DNA of 64,000 nt from Sediminibacter sp. Hel_I_10 (GTDB lineage: Bacteria > Bacteroidota > Bacteroidia > Flavobacteriales > Flavobacteriaceae). The position numbers and the translations under genes were made by a program. The stretch's first letter is position 1, and the number at the start of each line of letters is the position of its first letter. Below are positions 51,128-60,127 of the stretch, piece by piece. The stretch spans positions 1-64,000 of the forward strand of contig NZ_JHZX01000001.1 of assembly GCF_000688335.1 (NCBI RefSeq). The letters run 5' to 3'. A model generated the notes under the pieces. It saw only the letters and a list, made by a program, of their open reading frames with translations, ran no database searches and was not told where the DNA came from.

Positions 51128-51754
51128 TTAACGCATCATGTCTTCTAATTCTTGACGCCCTACTGATTTTCCGTAGAGTTTTTGATCAGGATCCATTTGT
51201 TTGGTACTTCTAAGATCTCCAACATAAACAGCATCAAACCCAATGTCTTCAATAAGTTGTCTGGTCTTATTTTTACTGTCTTCATCTTGCGCGGCATAAG
51301 GAATAGCAACCTTATCAGTTGTTCTCCAAGCTCTATCTTTTAAATGCTCTGCATGAATTGTATTGAATGCCTTAGCCGTTTTTGCGGTTCCAAATTTCAT
51401 GGCCGTATATTCCGAAGCATTACGATTGCTATCTTTTACCTCTTGTGCCATGTCTCCGTCACGTTCTGGATACGGATTAGTAGCATCAATAATAATTTTA
51501 CCACCATATTCTCCTGCATACAATTCCGATAAGCGATCAATGGCTTTGTACGGTGTTGCCAAAAGATATACGTCTGCATTTGCTTCAAAAGCCTCTTCAA
51601 TACTTACAGCTTTGGCTTTACCGTCACTCTCGCGAACTAAATCGCCCAATTCTTCAGGGTGTCTTGAACTAAAGAGCACTTCATGCCCTGCTTTTGCCCA
51701 ATGCTTTCCTAAGTTTCCGCCAATATTTCCACTTCCTATAACTCCTATTTTCAT
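51128..51754 (-). CDS. NADP-binding oxidoreductase, F420-dependent-NADP-reductase type
   Basis: The 208-residue protein has an N-terminal Rossmann motif KIGVIGSGNIGGNLGKHWAK, SSRHPEEL and an ADVYLLATPYKAI segment, as in NPR/F420-dependent NADP oxidoreductase-fold proteins. Bacteroidota do not make F420, so it probably acts with NADP on another substrate. It is shorter than the archaeal enzymes by little. Convergent with the hydrophilic-protein gene. Confidence 0.82.
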   Translation of the reverse strand: MKIGVIGSGNIGGNLGKHWAKAGHEVLFSSRHPEELGDLVRESDGKAKAVSIEEAFEANADVYLLATPYKAIDRLSELYAGEYGGKIIIDATNPYPERDGDMAQEVKDSNRNASEYTAMKFGTAKTAKAFNTIHAEHLKDRAWRTTDKVAIPYAAQDEDSKNKTRQLIEDIGFDAVYVGDLRSTKQMDPDQKLYGKSVGRQELEDMMR

Positions 51755-51882
51755 GATATATGTGTTTTGATTAAAAACTAAATATCTTAAAAAACAAGCA
51801 TATCGGTAAACGTAAACGAATTACATTTTAACCCATATGATGGGAGCCTTCCTGTTAAAGCCTCAAATACGACTTGGTTGTC

Positions 51883-53004
51883 TTACAAGGTTAGTTGCTT
51901 GAACTTGATATCCAGGTCTTTTTGAATTTTCTGAATTTCTTGCTCTTCGCCAGAAATGATGAGCGCAATAGACTCGCCTGTTTTACCAGCTCTCGCGGTA
52001 CGACCACTACGGTGCGTATAATATTCTAATTGATCTGGAAGTTGGTGGTGTATCACAAACGCTAAATTGTTAACGTCTATGCCTCGAGCCGATACATCAG
52101 TTGAGATTAAAAACTGTAGTGATTCATTTTTAAAGGCGCGCATTACTTTATCACGTTCCTTTTGTTGCATATCGCCTTGAAGCGCATCTACCGAAAAGCC
52201 TTCTGCTTTTAATTTCTCGGTAAGTTGCATGGCTCCTGCTTTGGTTCTTGTAAAAATGATTCCGCGGTCTTCACTGTACTTATCTAATAGACGAATGACC
52301 ATATTGGTTTTCTCCTTAATTGAAGTCACCACATAATGATGCGAGATATTGGCGTTAACCAAACTGTTTTTGTCTATCTCAATTCTCACCGCTTTAGGGC
52401 TCATATAGGTTTTCACCATTTTTTCAATTTCCTCTGGCATTGTAGCAGAAAATAACCACGTATGTCTGGTACCCGTTGTGTATTTCAAAATTTTGTTGAG
52501 ATCCTGCTTAAAGCCCATGCTCAACATTTCATCAGCTTCATCAAGCACCAAGATGTCAATGTTCTTGATATTGATTTCTCCACGTTCAATAAAATCCAAT
52601 AAGCGTCCCGGAGTAGCCACGATAATATGAGTGGTACGTTGAATTCGTTTTAATTGAATATCCATTTTCTCTCCGCCATAAATGCCTTCAGAGAAAATTT
52701 TATCCTCGCTATATTTTGTAAACTTGAAAAGCTGTTTTTGAATTTGTTGCACCAATTCTCGTGTAGGCGCTAAAATTAAGGCTTGAACATGATCTGCCTT
52801 CGGATTAATGTTTTGAAGAATTGGCAGTCCGAAAGCGGCGGTTTTTCCTGTTCCCGTTTGCGCCAAACCTACTAAATCTGTATTGTTTTTCAACAAGATT
52901 GGGATTGCCTGCTCCTGTATATCTGTAGGAGTCTTAATATTGAGCTCCTTTAATCCCTTTACTAGAGATTTACGAATGCCTAAATCAAAAAAAGTCGTTG
53001 CCAT
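51883..53004 (-). CDS. DEAD-box RNA helicase, short form
   Basis: This 373-residue helicase carries the Q motif (PTDIQEQAIP), AQTGTGKTAA, PTRELVQQI, DEAD, SAT and HRSGRTARAG, the complete set for an ATP-dependent RNA helicase of the RhlE/CshA sort. It has almost no C-terminal extension beyond the helicase core, whereas many bacterial DEAD-box proteins end in an RNA-binding tail. It would remodel RNA in ribosome assembly or decay. It has a strong promoter at 53024-53055. Confidence 0.92.
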   Translation of the reverse strand: MATTFFDLGIRKSLVKGLKELNIKTPTDIQEQAIPILLKNNTDLVGLAQTGTGKTAAFGLPILQNINPKADHVQALILAPTRELVQQIQKQLFKFTKYSEDKIFSEGIYGGEKMDIQLKRIQRTTHIIVATPGRLLDFIERGEINIKNIDILVLDEADEMLSMGFKQDLNKILKYTTGTRHTWLFSATMPEEIEKMVKTYMSPKAVRIEIDKNSLVNANISHHYVVTSIKEKTNMVIRLLDKYSEDRGIIFTRTKAGAMQLTEKLKAEGFSVDALQGDMQQKERDKVMRAFKNESLQFLISTDVSARGIDVNNLAFVIHHQLPDQLEYYTHRSGRTARAGKTGESIALIISGEEQEIQKIQKDLDIKFKQLTL

Positions 53005-53023
53005 AGTGCGTAATTATTGAGTA

Positions 53024-53055
53024 CAAAGGTAGCGTAAACACTACGTATTTAGCAA
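53024..53055 (-). promoter_or_regulatory. Promoter of the DEAD-box helicase gene
   Basis: On the minus strand TTG (53055-53053) and TACCTTTG (53031-53024) are 21 bases apart, matching the Bacteroidota promoter, with the ATG (53004) 19 bases downstream. Confidence 0.75.
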
Positions 53056-53232
53056 GTTTAAGTAATATATATCACCACCGTAAGCTGATTTAATTACCGC
53101 ATGTGCCCATTCTTGGTTCACTTATTTAGTGCGCTCATCATTTTAAAAGTTACAAACTAAATAAAAGAGACCGTTTACCCACTGAAAAGGGCATTTCGCT
53201 CATTATGGGTTTTTAACCACAGGATAAGACTT

Positions 53233-53240
53233 TAGGTTTG
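53233..53240 (+). promoter_or_regulatory. Putative -7 element of the Cys-motif protein gene
   Basis: TAGGTTTG matches TAnnTTTG and lies 30 bases before the ATG at 53271. The upstream TTG is not clear (a GTTTTT run is at the right distance). Confidence 0.55.
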
Positions 53241-53270
53241 ATGTTTTGTAACACTAAAAACCTGAAGATT

Positions 53271-53942
53271 ATGAAAAAGCAATTCCAATTGAACATTAAA
53301 ACACCTTGCTCTGAGAAATTTGATCAGTTCTCCCCCACTACCCAAGGCGGCTTTTGCGGCTCCTGTGAAAAAGAAGTGATTGACTTCACCAGTATGAAGG
53401 CTCATGAGGTTGCCCACTATTTTAAACACAACGCCTCTCAAAATACCTGCGGGAGATTCAATAGTACCCAATTGCAACCCTTTCAGCAAAAAAGAACCAC
53501 TATGGGATTTCTTACCGGTATTGGTTTGGCTTGTCTCTCCTTATTTTCTATATCTACAGGTCAGGCGCAAGAGGCCAACACGCCAACAGCTACAGGTGAA
53601 AAGAAACCACTAGCAATTAAAGCCTCTCAATTTGAAAATGATATCGTGGTGAAAGGTCATGTGACCGATGGTGTCGCTCCTCTGCCTGGAGCTAATATTC
53701 TATTGCAAGGCACCACTATAGGAACCACCACCAATTTTGACGGCGATTTTGAGTTTCCTAGAACACTAAAAAAAGGTGACGTTCTTATTTTTAGTTATCT
53801 GGGCTTTACATCTCAAAAAGTAGTGATTACCAATGAGGATGCGGCACTGGCGATAGCTCTTGAAGTCAATATGAAAATGGACGCCTGTATCATCATGGGA
53901 AAAGTGGCTGTAAAAGAGGTGTATAGTTCTAAAAAAAATTAA
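53271..53942 (+). CDS. Cys-motif protein with carboxypeptidase-regulatory-like domain
   Basis: This 223-residue protein begins with a cytoplasmic-looking Cys-rich domain: Cys near 13, then GGFCGSCEKEVIDFT and NTCGRF. A membrane segment (MGFLTGIGLACLSLFSI) follows, then a carboxypeptidase D regulatory-like beta-sandwich (VVKGHVTDGVAPLPGANILL and TNFDGDFEF). The Cys pattern (C, CxxC, C) could bind metal. ATG 53271 gives this layout; the frame extends 11 codons upstream, over the -7 box. It is followed by the split transglutaminase gene after 12 bases. Role unknown. Confidence 0.78.
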   Translation: MKKQFQLNIKTPCSEKFDQFSPTTQGGFCGSCEKEVIDFTSMKAHEVAHYFKHNASQNTCGRFNSTQLQPFQQKRTTMGFLTGIGLACLSLFSISTGQAQEANTPTATGEKKPLAIKASQFENDIVVKGHVTDGVAPLPGANILLQGTTIGTTTNFDGDFEFPRTLKKGDVLIFSYLGFTSQKVVITNEDAALAIALEVNMKMDACIIMGKVAVKEVYSSKKN

Positions 53943-53954
53943 CAAAAGTTCTAA

Positions 53955-54959
53955 ATGAAAACGTTGCTCCTATTCTTTTTCTTAGTCATTTTATATAGCA
54001 CGCATGCACAAATTTCAGATTTTGATGCCATTGATTTTAGCAGAGAAGATCGGGTCGCCCAATGAAACGAAGGGAGCAGTTTAAATAATCTCCCGTTGTT
54101 GGCGTATCAACTCACCAATAACCTACCAACCGAAGCAGAAAAATTTCGGTCAATTTACACTTGGGTCTGTAATAATATTAGAGGCGATATGAGACAGCAA
54201 AACATCGTGAGCCGAAAACGCAAAACCTATCAAAATGATGAAAGCGAGTATCTCAAATGGAACGAAGAGTACAAAAAAACGGCATTTAAAAAGCTGCTAA
54301 AATATAAAAAAACCATGTGTACCGGTTATGTCTATCTCATTAAGGAACTCTGTTTTTTGGCGAATATCCATTGTGAAATTATCGATGGCTATGGCAGAAC
54401 AGTAGCCACTAACGTGGATAGCTTAGAGGTGGCTAATCATTCGTGGAATGCTGTGTTTCTCAACAATAAATGGTATTTGTGCGATGCCACTTGGTCTAGT
54501 GGTTATTTACGCAACGGATCGACCTTTGTTAAGGATTATAACGATGGTTATTTTTTAGCTGATCCTGAATTATTTGGAAGCAACCACTATCCATTGCAGA
54601 CCAAATGGTTATTAGAAGCATCCATTTCTCCAAGCACTTTTGTGAAAGCCCCATTAATCTACGACGACGCATTTCAGCATCAAATCATACCAGCAACTTC
54701 AACAGCTTTTAATGTTGGAACTAGCATAAACAGTGACATCATCTTTAAGTATCGAACCCTCAAGCCAATAAACCCCAAGCACATTCAATTGGTAAGCTAT
54801 TCGCATCAAGGTGAAAAAAATCTCAAGATTAAAAATGTAATTTCAGAAAATGGTTTACTGTCCTTCACTTATGCTTTTGACCATAAAGGCACCTATGATG
54901 TGCATTTAAAAGTTGACAAAGACATGATCTCCACCCATATCATACACGTCTCAAAATAG
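53955..54959 (+). pseudogene. Secreted transglutaminase-like protein gene interrupted by one in-frame TGA
   Basis: The frame opens at ATG 53955 with a signal peptide (MKTLLLFFFLVILYSTHAQI) and runs 36 codons to a TGA at 54063. The same frame then continues as SSLNNLPLLAYQLTNNLPTE and on to 54959. The later part has the transglutaminase core: Cys in KTMCTGYVYLIKEL, His in ANHSWNAVF and Asp in WYLCDATW, so the catalytic triad is intact. Without the start the rest would lack a signal peptide. A TTG at 54096 could start a cytoplasmic remnant. The stop is a single-base change from, for example, TGG or CGA. Confidence 0.8.
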
Positions 54960-55027
54960 TGACAGCTGATCAATCTTAGCCCATCGCTTAAGTATCTCAA
55001 AGATAATTGTAAATTAGGGCTCTATTT

Positions 55028-55834
55028 ATGGAAGAGATACTCAATTTACAAGCATTATACCAAGGCTTCTGCGCTACGCCACTACTATGGAAACAGGACG
55101 ACATAAGAGGTTTGCACCAATTAGAAATCACAGACTTTAGTCTCCATTTTCTTCGGAAATTGGAACGACCATTACGCTTGGGGCAACTGGCAGAACGCTT
55201 TGTTTTTAACCAGATGGATACTGCCGAAGATTTTGAAAGTATTGCCGAAAACATTCAAATTCAAGACGGCAAACAGACCGTAGGAGAGTTGGATGCCTTG
55301 ATCAAACATCACCGCTCCCCCATTCATTTAGAAATCGTTTATAAATTTTACCTATATGATGCGAGCTTGGGCAGCAATACCATAGTACGTTGGATTGGTC
55401 CCAATCGCAAAGACAGCTTTTCTGAAAAGCTCGATAAGCTAAGTCAAAAACAATTGCCATTATTGCACACAGACACTTGTCAACCGGTTCTCAGACAATT
55501 AGGATTAGAGGCTCAACAATTAGAACAACGGGTTTTATTCAAGGCGCAGTTGTTTGCGCCTTATGGAGAACAGGTGGATTTTGAAAAGCTCAACCCTAAA
55601 GCTCTTAAAGGGTTTTATTTGCATAGAAACCAGTTGCAACACTTCAAAGCCAGTAAGTTTTATATCCCCAAAAAATTAGACTGGTTTTTAGACCCAATAG
55701 CAGATGTGATTTGGAGCTCTTGGCAAACTTTTATAAGCACGGTAGATCTGCTTTTAGAAAACCACAGAGCACCGATGATTTGGATAAAAGATGAAACCGG
55801 AACTCTACACAAAGTCTTTTTGGTATGGTGGTAA
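55028..55834 (+). CDS. DUF1853-family protein, possible PD-(D/E)XK fold
   Basis: This 268-residue protein resembles DUF1853: YQGFCATPLLW and LGQLAERFVFNQM at the N-terminus, then VGELDALIKHHRSPIHLEIV followed by YKFYL, which has the Asp ... Glu ... Lys spacing of a PD-(D/E)XK nuclease-like core. I believe DUF1853 has been placed near that superfamily, but I could not check. No signal peptide. It follows the transglutaminase-like gene by 68 bases. Function unknown. Confidence 0.75.
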   Translation: MEEILNLQALYQGFCATPLLWKQDDIRGLHQLEITDFSLHFLRKLERPLRLGQLAERFVFNQMDTAEDFESIAENIQIQDGKQTVGELDALIKHHRSPIHLEIVYKFYLYDASLGSNTIVRWIGPNRKDSFSEKLDKLSQKQLPLLHTDTCQPVLRQLGLEAQQLEQRVLFKAQLFAPYGEQVDFEKLNPKALKGFYLHRNQLQHFKASKFYIPKKLDWFLDPIADVIWSSWQTFISTVDLLLENHRAPMIWIKDETGTLHKVFLVWW

Positions 55835-56141
55835 AATACTTATAAGCTATTGGTTAAACTTTTGATCTTATGTGAATTTAGTGCTGATTTGGCAACTAAA
55901 TAGGAGATATCTGTAATAATTATGTAGAACCTATTAAGATCTTACTAGTCATAAACTCGTTGTTAAATTATAGAAAATTATCTACTACAATTTTTTAGCG
56001 GTTCTTAAAGAGCCAAAATATTTCACAAACTAATATTACACCTTCTTAGCGCGTAAAAAAATCATTTCTTTGAGTATTCTTTAAAACACATGTAACATTT
56101 TTTGATTTCCGCATCTAAAGAGAAATCAAAACTTAGAAACC
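55835..56141. other. 307-base gene-free stretch before the hydrolase-sigma operon
   Basis: No gene is supported. It is AT-rich, with no strong hairpin. A TTTCTTTG sequence near 56070 resembles a -7 box (one base off TAnnTTTG) and could drive the hydrolase operon starting at 56142. Confidence 0.45.
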
Positions 56142-56993
56142 ATGAAACAACTTATTTTATTACTCTTCTTTTTTTCTTTTACTTTAGTAATCTACGCGCA
56201 AGATGAAAATCAACCGATCTACGTTGAAGTTACAGGAAAAGGCAATCCGATTCTATTGATTCCTGGCTTTACAGTTCCTGGTGATGTATGGTATCCTTTG
56301 GTAAAAGTATTAGAAAAAAATTACGAATGTCACATCGTTACCTTAGCTGGTTTTGGAGGAAAAAAGCCCATTAGCTTTCCTTGGTTACCAAAAGTTAATG
56401 CGTCTATTAAAGATTATATCTCAAAAAATAAATTACAAAATGTAACGATAATTGGTCATAGCTTAGGCGGTACAGTGGCTACTTGGCTTGCTACCAATAA
56501 GGATTTAAACCTTTCAAAAATAATTTTGGTGGATGCGCTACCGGCTTCGGGAGCTTTAATGATTCCTAATTTTAATCCTGAAAACTTAGCGTATGACAAC
56601 CCCTATAGCAATCAACAATTGGCAATGGATGATGCCACCTTTGCGCAAACTGCAACAGCGCTATCAAAAAGCATGAGCCTTAATGCATCGGCACAAGAAA
56701 AAATCAAAAATTGGATTTTAGAATCTGATCGAAAAACCTATGTTTACGGCTACACAGATTATCTTAAATTAGATCTCAGAGAAGATTTAAAAAAGATTTC
56801 AATCCCTGTTACCATAATTGCAGCATCAGAACCCTACGGAATAGACACGACAATGAAAACATATAAAAACCAATATGAAAATTTAAAAAATTACGATTTC
56901 ATTGTGGCAGAAAACAGCGCTCATTTTATAATGCTAGACCAACCTGAATGGTTTTTAGAACAAATACAAATGATTTTATTATCACAAGAATAA
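56142..56993 (+). CDS. Exported alpha/beta hydrolase
   Basis: This 283-residue alpha/beta hydrolase has a signal peptide (to about residue 20, VIYAQ), the oxyanion-hole region LLIPGFTVPGDVW, the nucleophile elbow IIGHSLGG (Ser107) and a late catalytic His in ENSAHFIMLDQPEWF. It would cleave an ester or related bond at the envelope. Its stop overlaps the sigma-factor start (TAATG at 56993), so the two are translationally coupled, an unusual pairing that suggests the sigma factor controls its own operon. Confidence 0.85.
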   Translation: MKQLILLLFFFSFTLVIYAQDENQPIYVEVTGKGNPILLIPGFTVPGDVWYPLVKVLEKNYECHIVTLAGFGGKKPISFPWLPKVNASIKDYISKNKLQNVTIIGHSLGGTVATWLATNKDLNLSKIILVDALPASGALMIPNFNPENLAYDNPYSNQQLAMDDATFAQTATALSKSMSLNASAQEKIKNWILESDRKTYVYGYTDYLKLDLREDLKKISIPVTIIAASEPYGIDTTMKTYKNQYENLKNYDFIVAENSAHFIMLDQPEWFLEQIQMILLSQE

Positions 56994-57481
56994 TGACAGA
57001 AACGGACTTTACCAAAATTTATAATTCATACGCTTCTAAGGTCCATAGGTTATGTTTAGGATATGCTTCTGGTAATAATGACCTTGCAAATGAATGGCTT
57101 CAAGAGACTTTTATAAAGGTGTGGAAACATAGAAATTCATTTAAAGGCAACTCAGCTATTGACACTTGGATCTACAGAATTGCAGTAAATGTATGTTTGG
57201 GAGATTTACGTAAATCCAATAAGAATATTCCAATTAATGAAGCTGTTTTATCAAATAGTAAAACAGGTGATTATGATGACGATAATGAAAAAAATATTAA
57301 AAAAATGTATCAGTGTATTGATCAACTAAACGAACAGAATAGAGCTTTGATATTATTAGAATTAGAAAATATTGCTCAGGCCACCATTGCAGAGACTGTT
57401 GGTCTAGCCCACGGCACATTGAGAACGCGCTTGAGTCGTATTCGCAAATCACTTTTAAAATGTATTAAAAATGACAAATGA
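56993..57481 (+). CDS. ECF RNA polymerase sigma factor
   Basis: The 162-residue sigma-70 family ECF protein has region 2 (CLGYASGNNDLANEWLQETF, IKVWKHRNSF, WIYRIAVNVCLGDLRK) and region 4 (LNEQNRALILLELENIAQAT, with IAETVGLAHGTLRTRLSRIR). It would direct RNA polymerase to a small regulon. I start it at ATG 56993, overlapping the hydrolase stop; the frame extends 15 codons. It overlaps the next gene by 11 bases. The family needs an anti-sigma partner, for which the membrane protein downstream is the candidate. Confidence 0.92.
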   Translation: MTETDFTKIYNSYASKVHRLCLGYASGNNDLANEWLQETFIKVWKHRNSFKGNSAIDTWIYRIAVNVCLGDLRKSNKNIPINEAVLSNSKTGDYDDDNEKNIKKMYQCIDQLNEQNRALILLELENIAQATIAETVGLAHGTLRTRLSRIRKSLLKCIKNDK

Positions 57482-58022
57482 TAGTTTAGATAACATATGG
57501 GAGACACAAGATAAAAACATCTCAAATTACGATCCTAAGGACCTAATTGCGAAAGCAAAAAAACAACGGAGTGGCCAATATATCAATATCACGGTTATGT
57601 CAATAACAGTAATTATATTAATTACCTATACTTTCTATTTTGCATTTAATCAATGGAATACATTTAATTTAGGTTTAATGCTTATGATCTTAAGCCTTAC
57701 ATTCCGAGTTATATTGGAGTTTTATTCTGTATATCGCAAAGAGAGTCAGCTTATTACAATGAACCATAAATCTTATCACACCTATCTCAAAAAATACTAT
57801 AAAATTCGATTAGCTGTAAATTACCTCATTACACCAATCTGCATTATAGTTTATAGTATTGGGTTCTATCTGCTATTGCCTTACTTTAAGACATACTTTT
57901 CCGAGGCATTCTATAACTATATTCTAATTTCTGGTATCATATCTCTACTTGTAGTCATTTGTATCATAATCTCTGGTACTATTAAAGAACATCGTTTTTT
58001 AAAGCAGTTAAATAAAATATAA
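57471..58022 (+). CDS. Membrane protein, candidate anti-sigma factor
   Basis: This 183-residue protein has an N-terminal cytoplasmic part (DSLDNIWETQDKNISNYDPK) followed by four hydrophobic segments. It has no zinc-binding anti-sigma motif (HxxxCxxC). The N-terminal cytoplasmic region with several hydrophobic segments and the coupled sigma gene (11-base overlap) suit an anti-sigma factor, as often found in Flavobacteriaceae. That role is inferred from the context. Confidence 0.75.
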   Translation: MTNDSLDNIWETQDKNISNYDPKDLIAKAKKQRSGQYINITVMSITVIILITYTFYFAFNQWNTFNLGLMLMILSLTFRVILEFYSVYRKESQLITMNHKSYHTYLKKYYKIRLAVNYLITPICIIVYSIGFYLLLPYFKTYFSEAFYNYILISGIISLLVVICIIISGTIKEHRFLKQLNKI

Positions 58023-58222
58023 AATTAGAAACATCCAATAGCATATAGAAATGGATAATGTATATAAAGAACCTCTATCTAATGAAGCCGATTTTAAATA
58101 AATACTAATAAATCTCTTTATTTTATGAGCCGTGGCAACTGAAAATCTTTTTATTTTTTAAGTTTGTTTATTAAATGAAATTGAAAATCATATACAAAAA
58201 CGTATTTAAAACATTTTTTTAA

Positions 58223-59017
58223 ATGAATAAACTTAACCTGCTAATTATAATTTTAATTGGAATCACAATTTTAGCCTGTTCATCTGATGATAACAATCAA
58301 AATGCCTTTAATCAAAGTCAAAAATTAATAAAAAAAATAACCGTTTCGCAAAATGATATATCTCAATCTATTTTGACGTTTGAATATGGTAATAATAAAC
58401 TGGTCTCACTAACCAATGATCTTGACCGAAAAACGGAATATGCTTACTTAGGAAGTCAATTAGATTACGAGCGTATTTTAGAATATAACTTTCAAACAGA
58501 AATTTATGACTTAGAATATGAGCAAACTGATTTTGAATATGAAAATAATATTCTTAAGTCTGATGTAGTCACCGTGAACGGAAATCCTATTCAAAAGCAC
58601 GACTACTTCCTGCAAAGTAGTGGAAAAATAGTTTTATATAATTTTTTCAACTTCACAAATAATCAATGGAATTCTGGAGGCAGCCGAATTTTCGAATATT
58701 CTTATGGAAATATCATTCAAGAAGTTCAAACGGATAATACCGATGCTGTCGTTTTTAAACTTCAATACACATATGACGATAAAAAACACCCGCTAAAAAA
58801 CTTAGATATCCAAATCAAGAGACGAATTTGGGGCTATAGACTCAATGCCATGAATGAAAATAATATCTTGTCTTATGCCACCTATGATGAAAATAACAAT
58901 CTTCTAAGTTCCTTCTCCTATGCTTATCAATATGATGCTGATGGTTTTCCCATTGAAAGAGAAAAAACAGATAGTAACGGTCAGGTTGTAGAAACCATTA
59001 GTTACGAATATGAGTAA
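58223..59017 (+). CDS. Lipoprotein of unknown function with YD-repeat-like strands
   Basis: A lipoprotein signal (LLIIILIGITILACSSDDN) is followed by a strand-rich domain with repeated tyrosine-bearing patterns (KTEYAYLGSQLDYERI, FEYENNILKSDVV, YEY at the end) reminiscent of YD/RHS-type repeats, though too short for an Rhs toxin (264 residues). No partner toxin or immunity gene is visible. It is probably an exposed surface lipoprotein. Monocistronic. Confidence 0.75.
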   Translation: MNKLNLLIIILIGITILACSSDDNNQNAFNQSQKLIKKITVSQNDISQSILTFEYGNNKLVSLTNDLDRKTEYAYLGSQLDYERILEYNFQTEIYDLEYEQTDFEYENNILKSDVVTVNGNPIQKHDYFLQSSGKIVLYNFFNFTNNQWNSGGSRIFEYSYGNIIQEVQTDNTDAVVFKLQYTYDDKKHPLKNLDIQIKRRIWGYRLNAMNENNILSYATYDENNNLLSSFSYAYQYDADGFPIEREKTDSNGQVVETISYEYE

Positions 59018-59117
59018 AAACTACCTCTCTTTCCCTTTAATCAATTTAAAAACTCCTAAAAAAACGGAACAATTATTACTGTCTGCTACGCATCATCACA
59101 TCTAAAAACAAACGGTT

Positions 59118-59702
59118 ATGAAAAAAAATTTAGTAGTAACAGCAGTTCTTGTATTAAGCATCTTTAATGGATTTTCACAATCTCAAAAAAACGATCTCAA
59201 ATTAACCCTCTCTGCATTGCCGCTCTTCGGGTCTTCTGAAGGCTTTAAATCTGGCATTATTGGTATTGTCGTCAAACCTGCCATTGGATATTTTATTTCA
59301 AATAACACTTCAATAGACATCAATTTTTCTTACGCCACACTGAAAGACCTTAAAGTAGGTAGCGTTGACTCTTACTATAATTCTTATGCGTTTGTACCCA
59401 CCTTAAGGCATCATTTTTTAAACAAACAAAAACTAAGAGTATTTGGTGAATTTGGTTTTGGCCTTGGGACCATAAAGTATGATGCAGATGATGACGAATT
59501 ACGAAATTCACAACACAGTGATTTAAGCGGTGGTATTTCGGTTCTCAATATTGGCGTTGGAGCCAATTACTTTTTCAATGAAAAGTTGGGTCTCGAAATC
59601 ATCATCCCTTATATTAACTCTAAGAACATCACTTCTAACAAGGCAGATAACTTATACTCTGGCGTTGGACCAACACTGGGGCTAGCCTATGTGCTGAATT
59701 AA
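59118..59702 (+). CDS. Outer-membrane beta-barrel protein, 194 aa
   Basis: A signal peptide (VVTAVLVLSIFNGFSQSQ) precedes an eight-strand-type barrel (PAIGYFISNNTSIDINFSYA, LRVFGEFGFGLGTI, LNIGVGANYFFNEKLGLEII) of the OmpW/outer-membrane-protein beta-barrel kind, and the end is VGPTLGLAYVLN. It may bind a small ligand or have a structural role; no motif narrows it. It ends before a shared terminator. Confidence 0.82.
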   Translation: MKKNLVVTAVLVLSIFNGFSQSQKNDLKLTLSALPLFGSSEGFKSGIIGIVVKPAIGYFISNNTSIDINFSYATLKDLKVGSVDSYYNSYAFVPTLRHHFLNKQKLRVFGEFGFGLGTIKYDADDDELRNSQHSDLSGGISVLNIGVGANYFFNEKLGLEIIIPYINSKNITSNKADNLYSGVGPTLGLAYVLN

Positions 59703-59711
59703 AGCTAAAAA

Positions 59712-59736
59712 GAGGGATGCTATAAAGCGTCCCTCC
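59712..59736. terminator. Terminator between convergent genes
   Basis: GAGGGATGC (59712-59720) pairs with GCGTCCCTC (59728-59736) over 9 bp with one G-T pair and a 7-base loop, between the barrel gene and the DUF983 gene, followed by CTTTCT on the plus strand and TTTTT on the minus strand. Confidence 0.75.
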
Positions 59737-59770
59737 TTTCTATAATTTAAATGGTTTTCGATTTTAAAAC

Positions 59771-60127
59771 CTACGATTCTTTCTTGTAAAACATATACAG
59801 CCAGATGGATTTTGAAATCCTGAGATTGAAGGCTCCTGTTAAAATAGATAAGCTAGCAATAACCATAAAAACATGTAGCGGCGAAAGGTCTAAAAAGTGC
59901 CAAAATACAACTAGACTCGTAATCATTTCAGCAACAGCAATGCCGTAATTTACAAACATAGCCCCAAAGAAAAAACCAGGTTCTTTTTCAAATTTAAAGT
60001 GACACTCGCTACAATGCGCGTTCATTTTAGGCATTTGCAATAAAAAAATATTCCCTTTTTTATAAAAAAGTTCTCCTTTTTCGCACTTAGGACATTTGCA
60101 GGTTAAGATATTGACTACTGTGTTCAT
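59771..60127 (-). CDS. DUF983-family membrane protein
   Basis: The 118-residue protein has an N-terminal zinc-ribbon-like part with five cysteines (TCKCPKCEKGELF, then CSECHFKFEKE) and two to three hydrophobic segments, as in DUF983 proteins. Members are sometimes near cytochrome oxidase assembly genes; none is visible here. Function unknown. It is divergent from the AraC-type gene. Confidence 0.85.
   Translation of the reverse strand: MNTVVNILTCKCPKCEKGELFYKKGNIFLLQMPKMNAHCSECHFKFEKEPGFFFGAMFVNYGIAVAEMITSLVVFWHFLDLSPLHVFMVIASLSILTGAFNLRISKSIWLYMFYKKES

Noticed and set aside
51128-51754. F420-dependent reductase as evidence for F420 metabolism
   Set aside because: No F420 biosynthesis genes are visible and the fold is shared with other NADP-binding reductases.
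53955-54959. TGA as selenocysteine or recoded Trp
   Set aside because: TGA is used as an ordinary stop elsewhere (for example in the VAO-type oxidase and OMP genes), and the residue position is in a variable linker after the signal peptide, not an active site; no SECIS-like structure was looked for in detail, but a point mutation is simpler.
58223-59017. Rhs/YD-repeat toxin
   Set aside because: Only 264 residues, no toxin domain and no immunity gene next to it; it is better called an uncharacterised surface lipoprotein.
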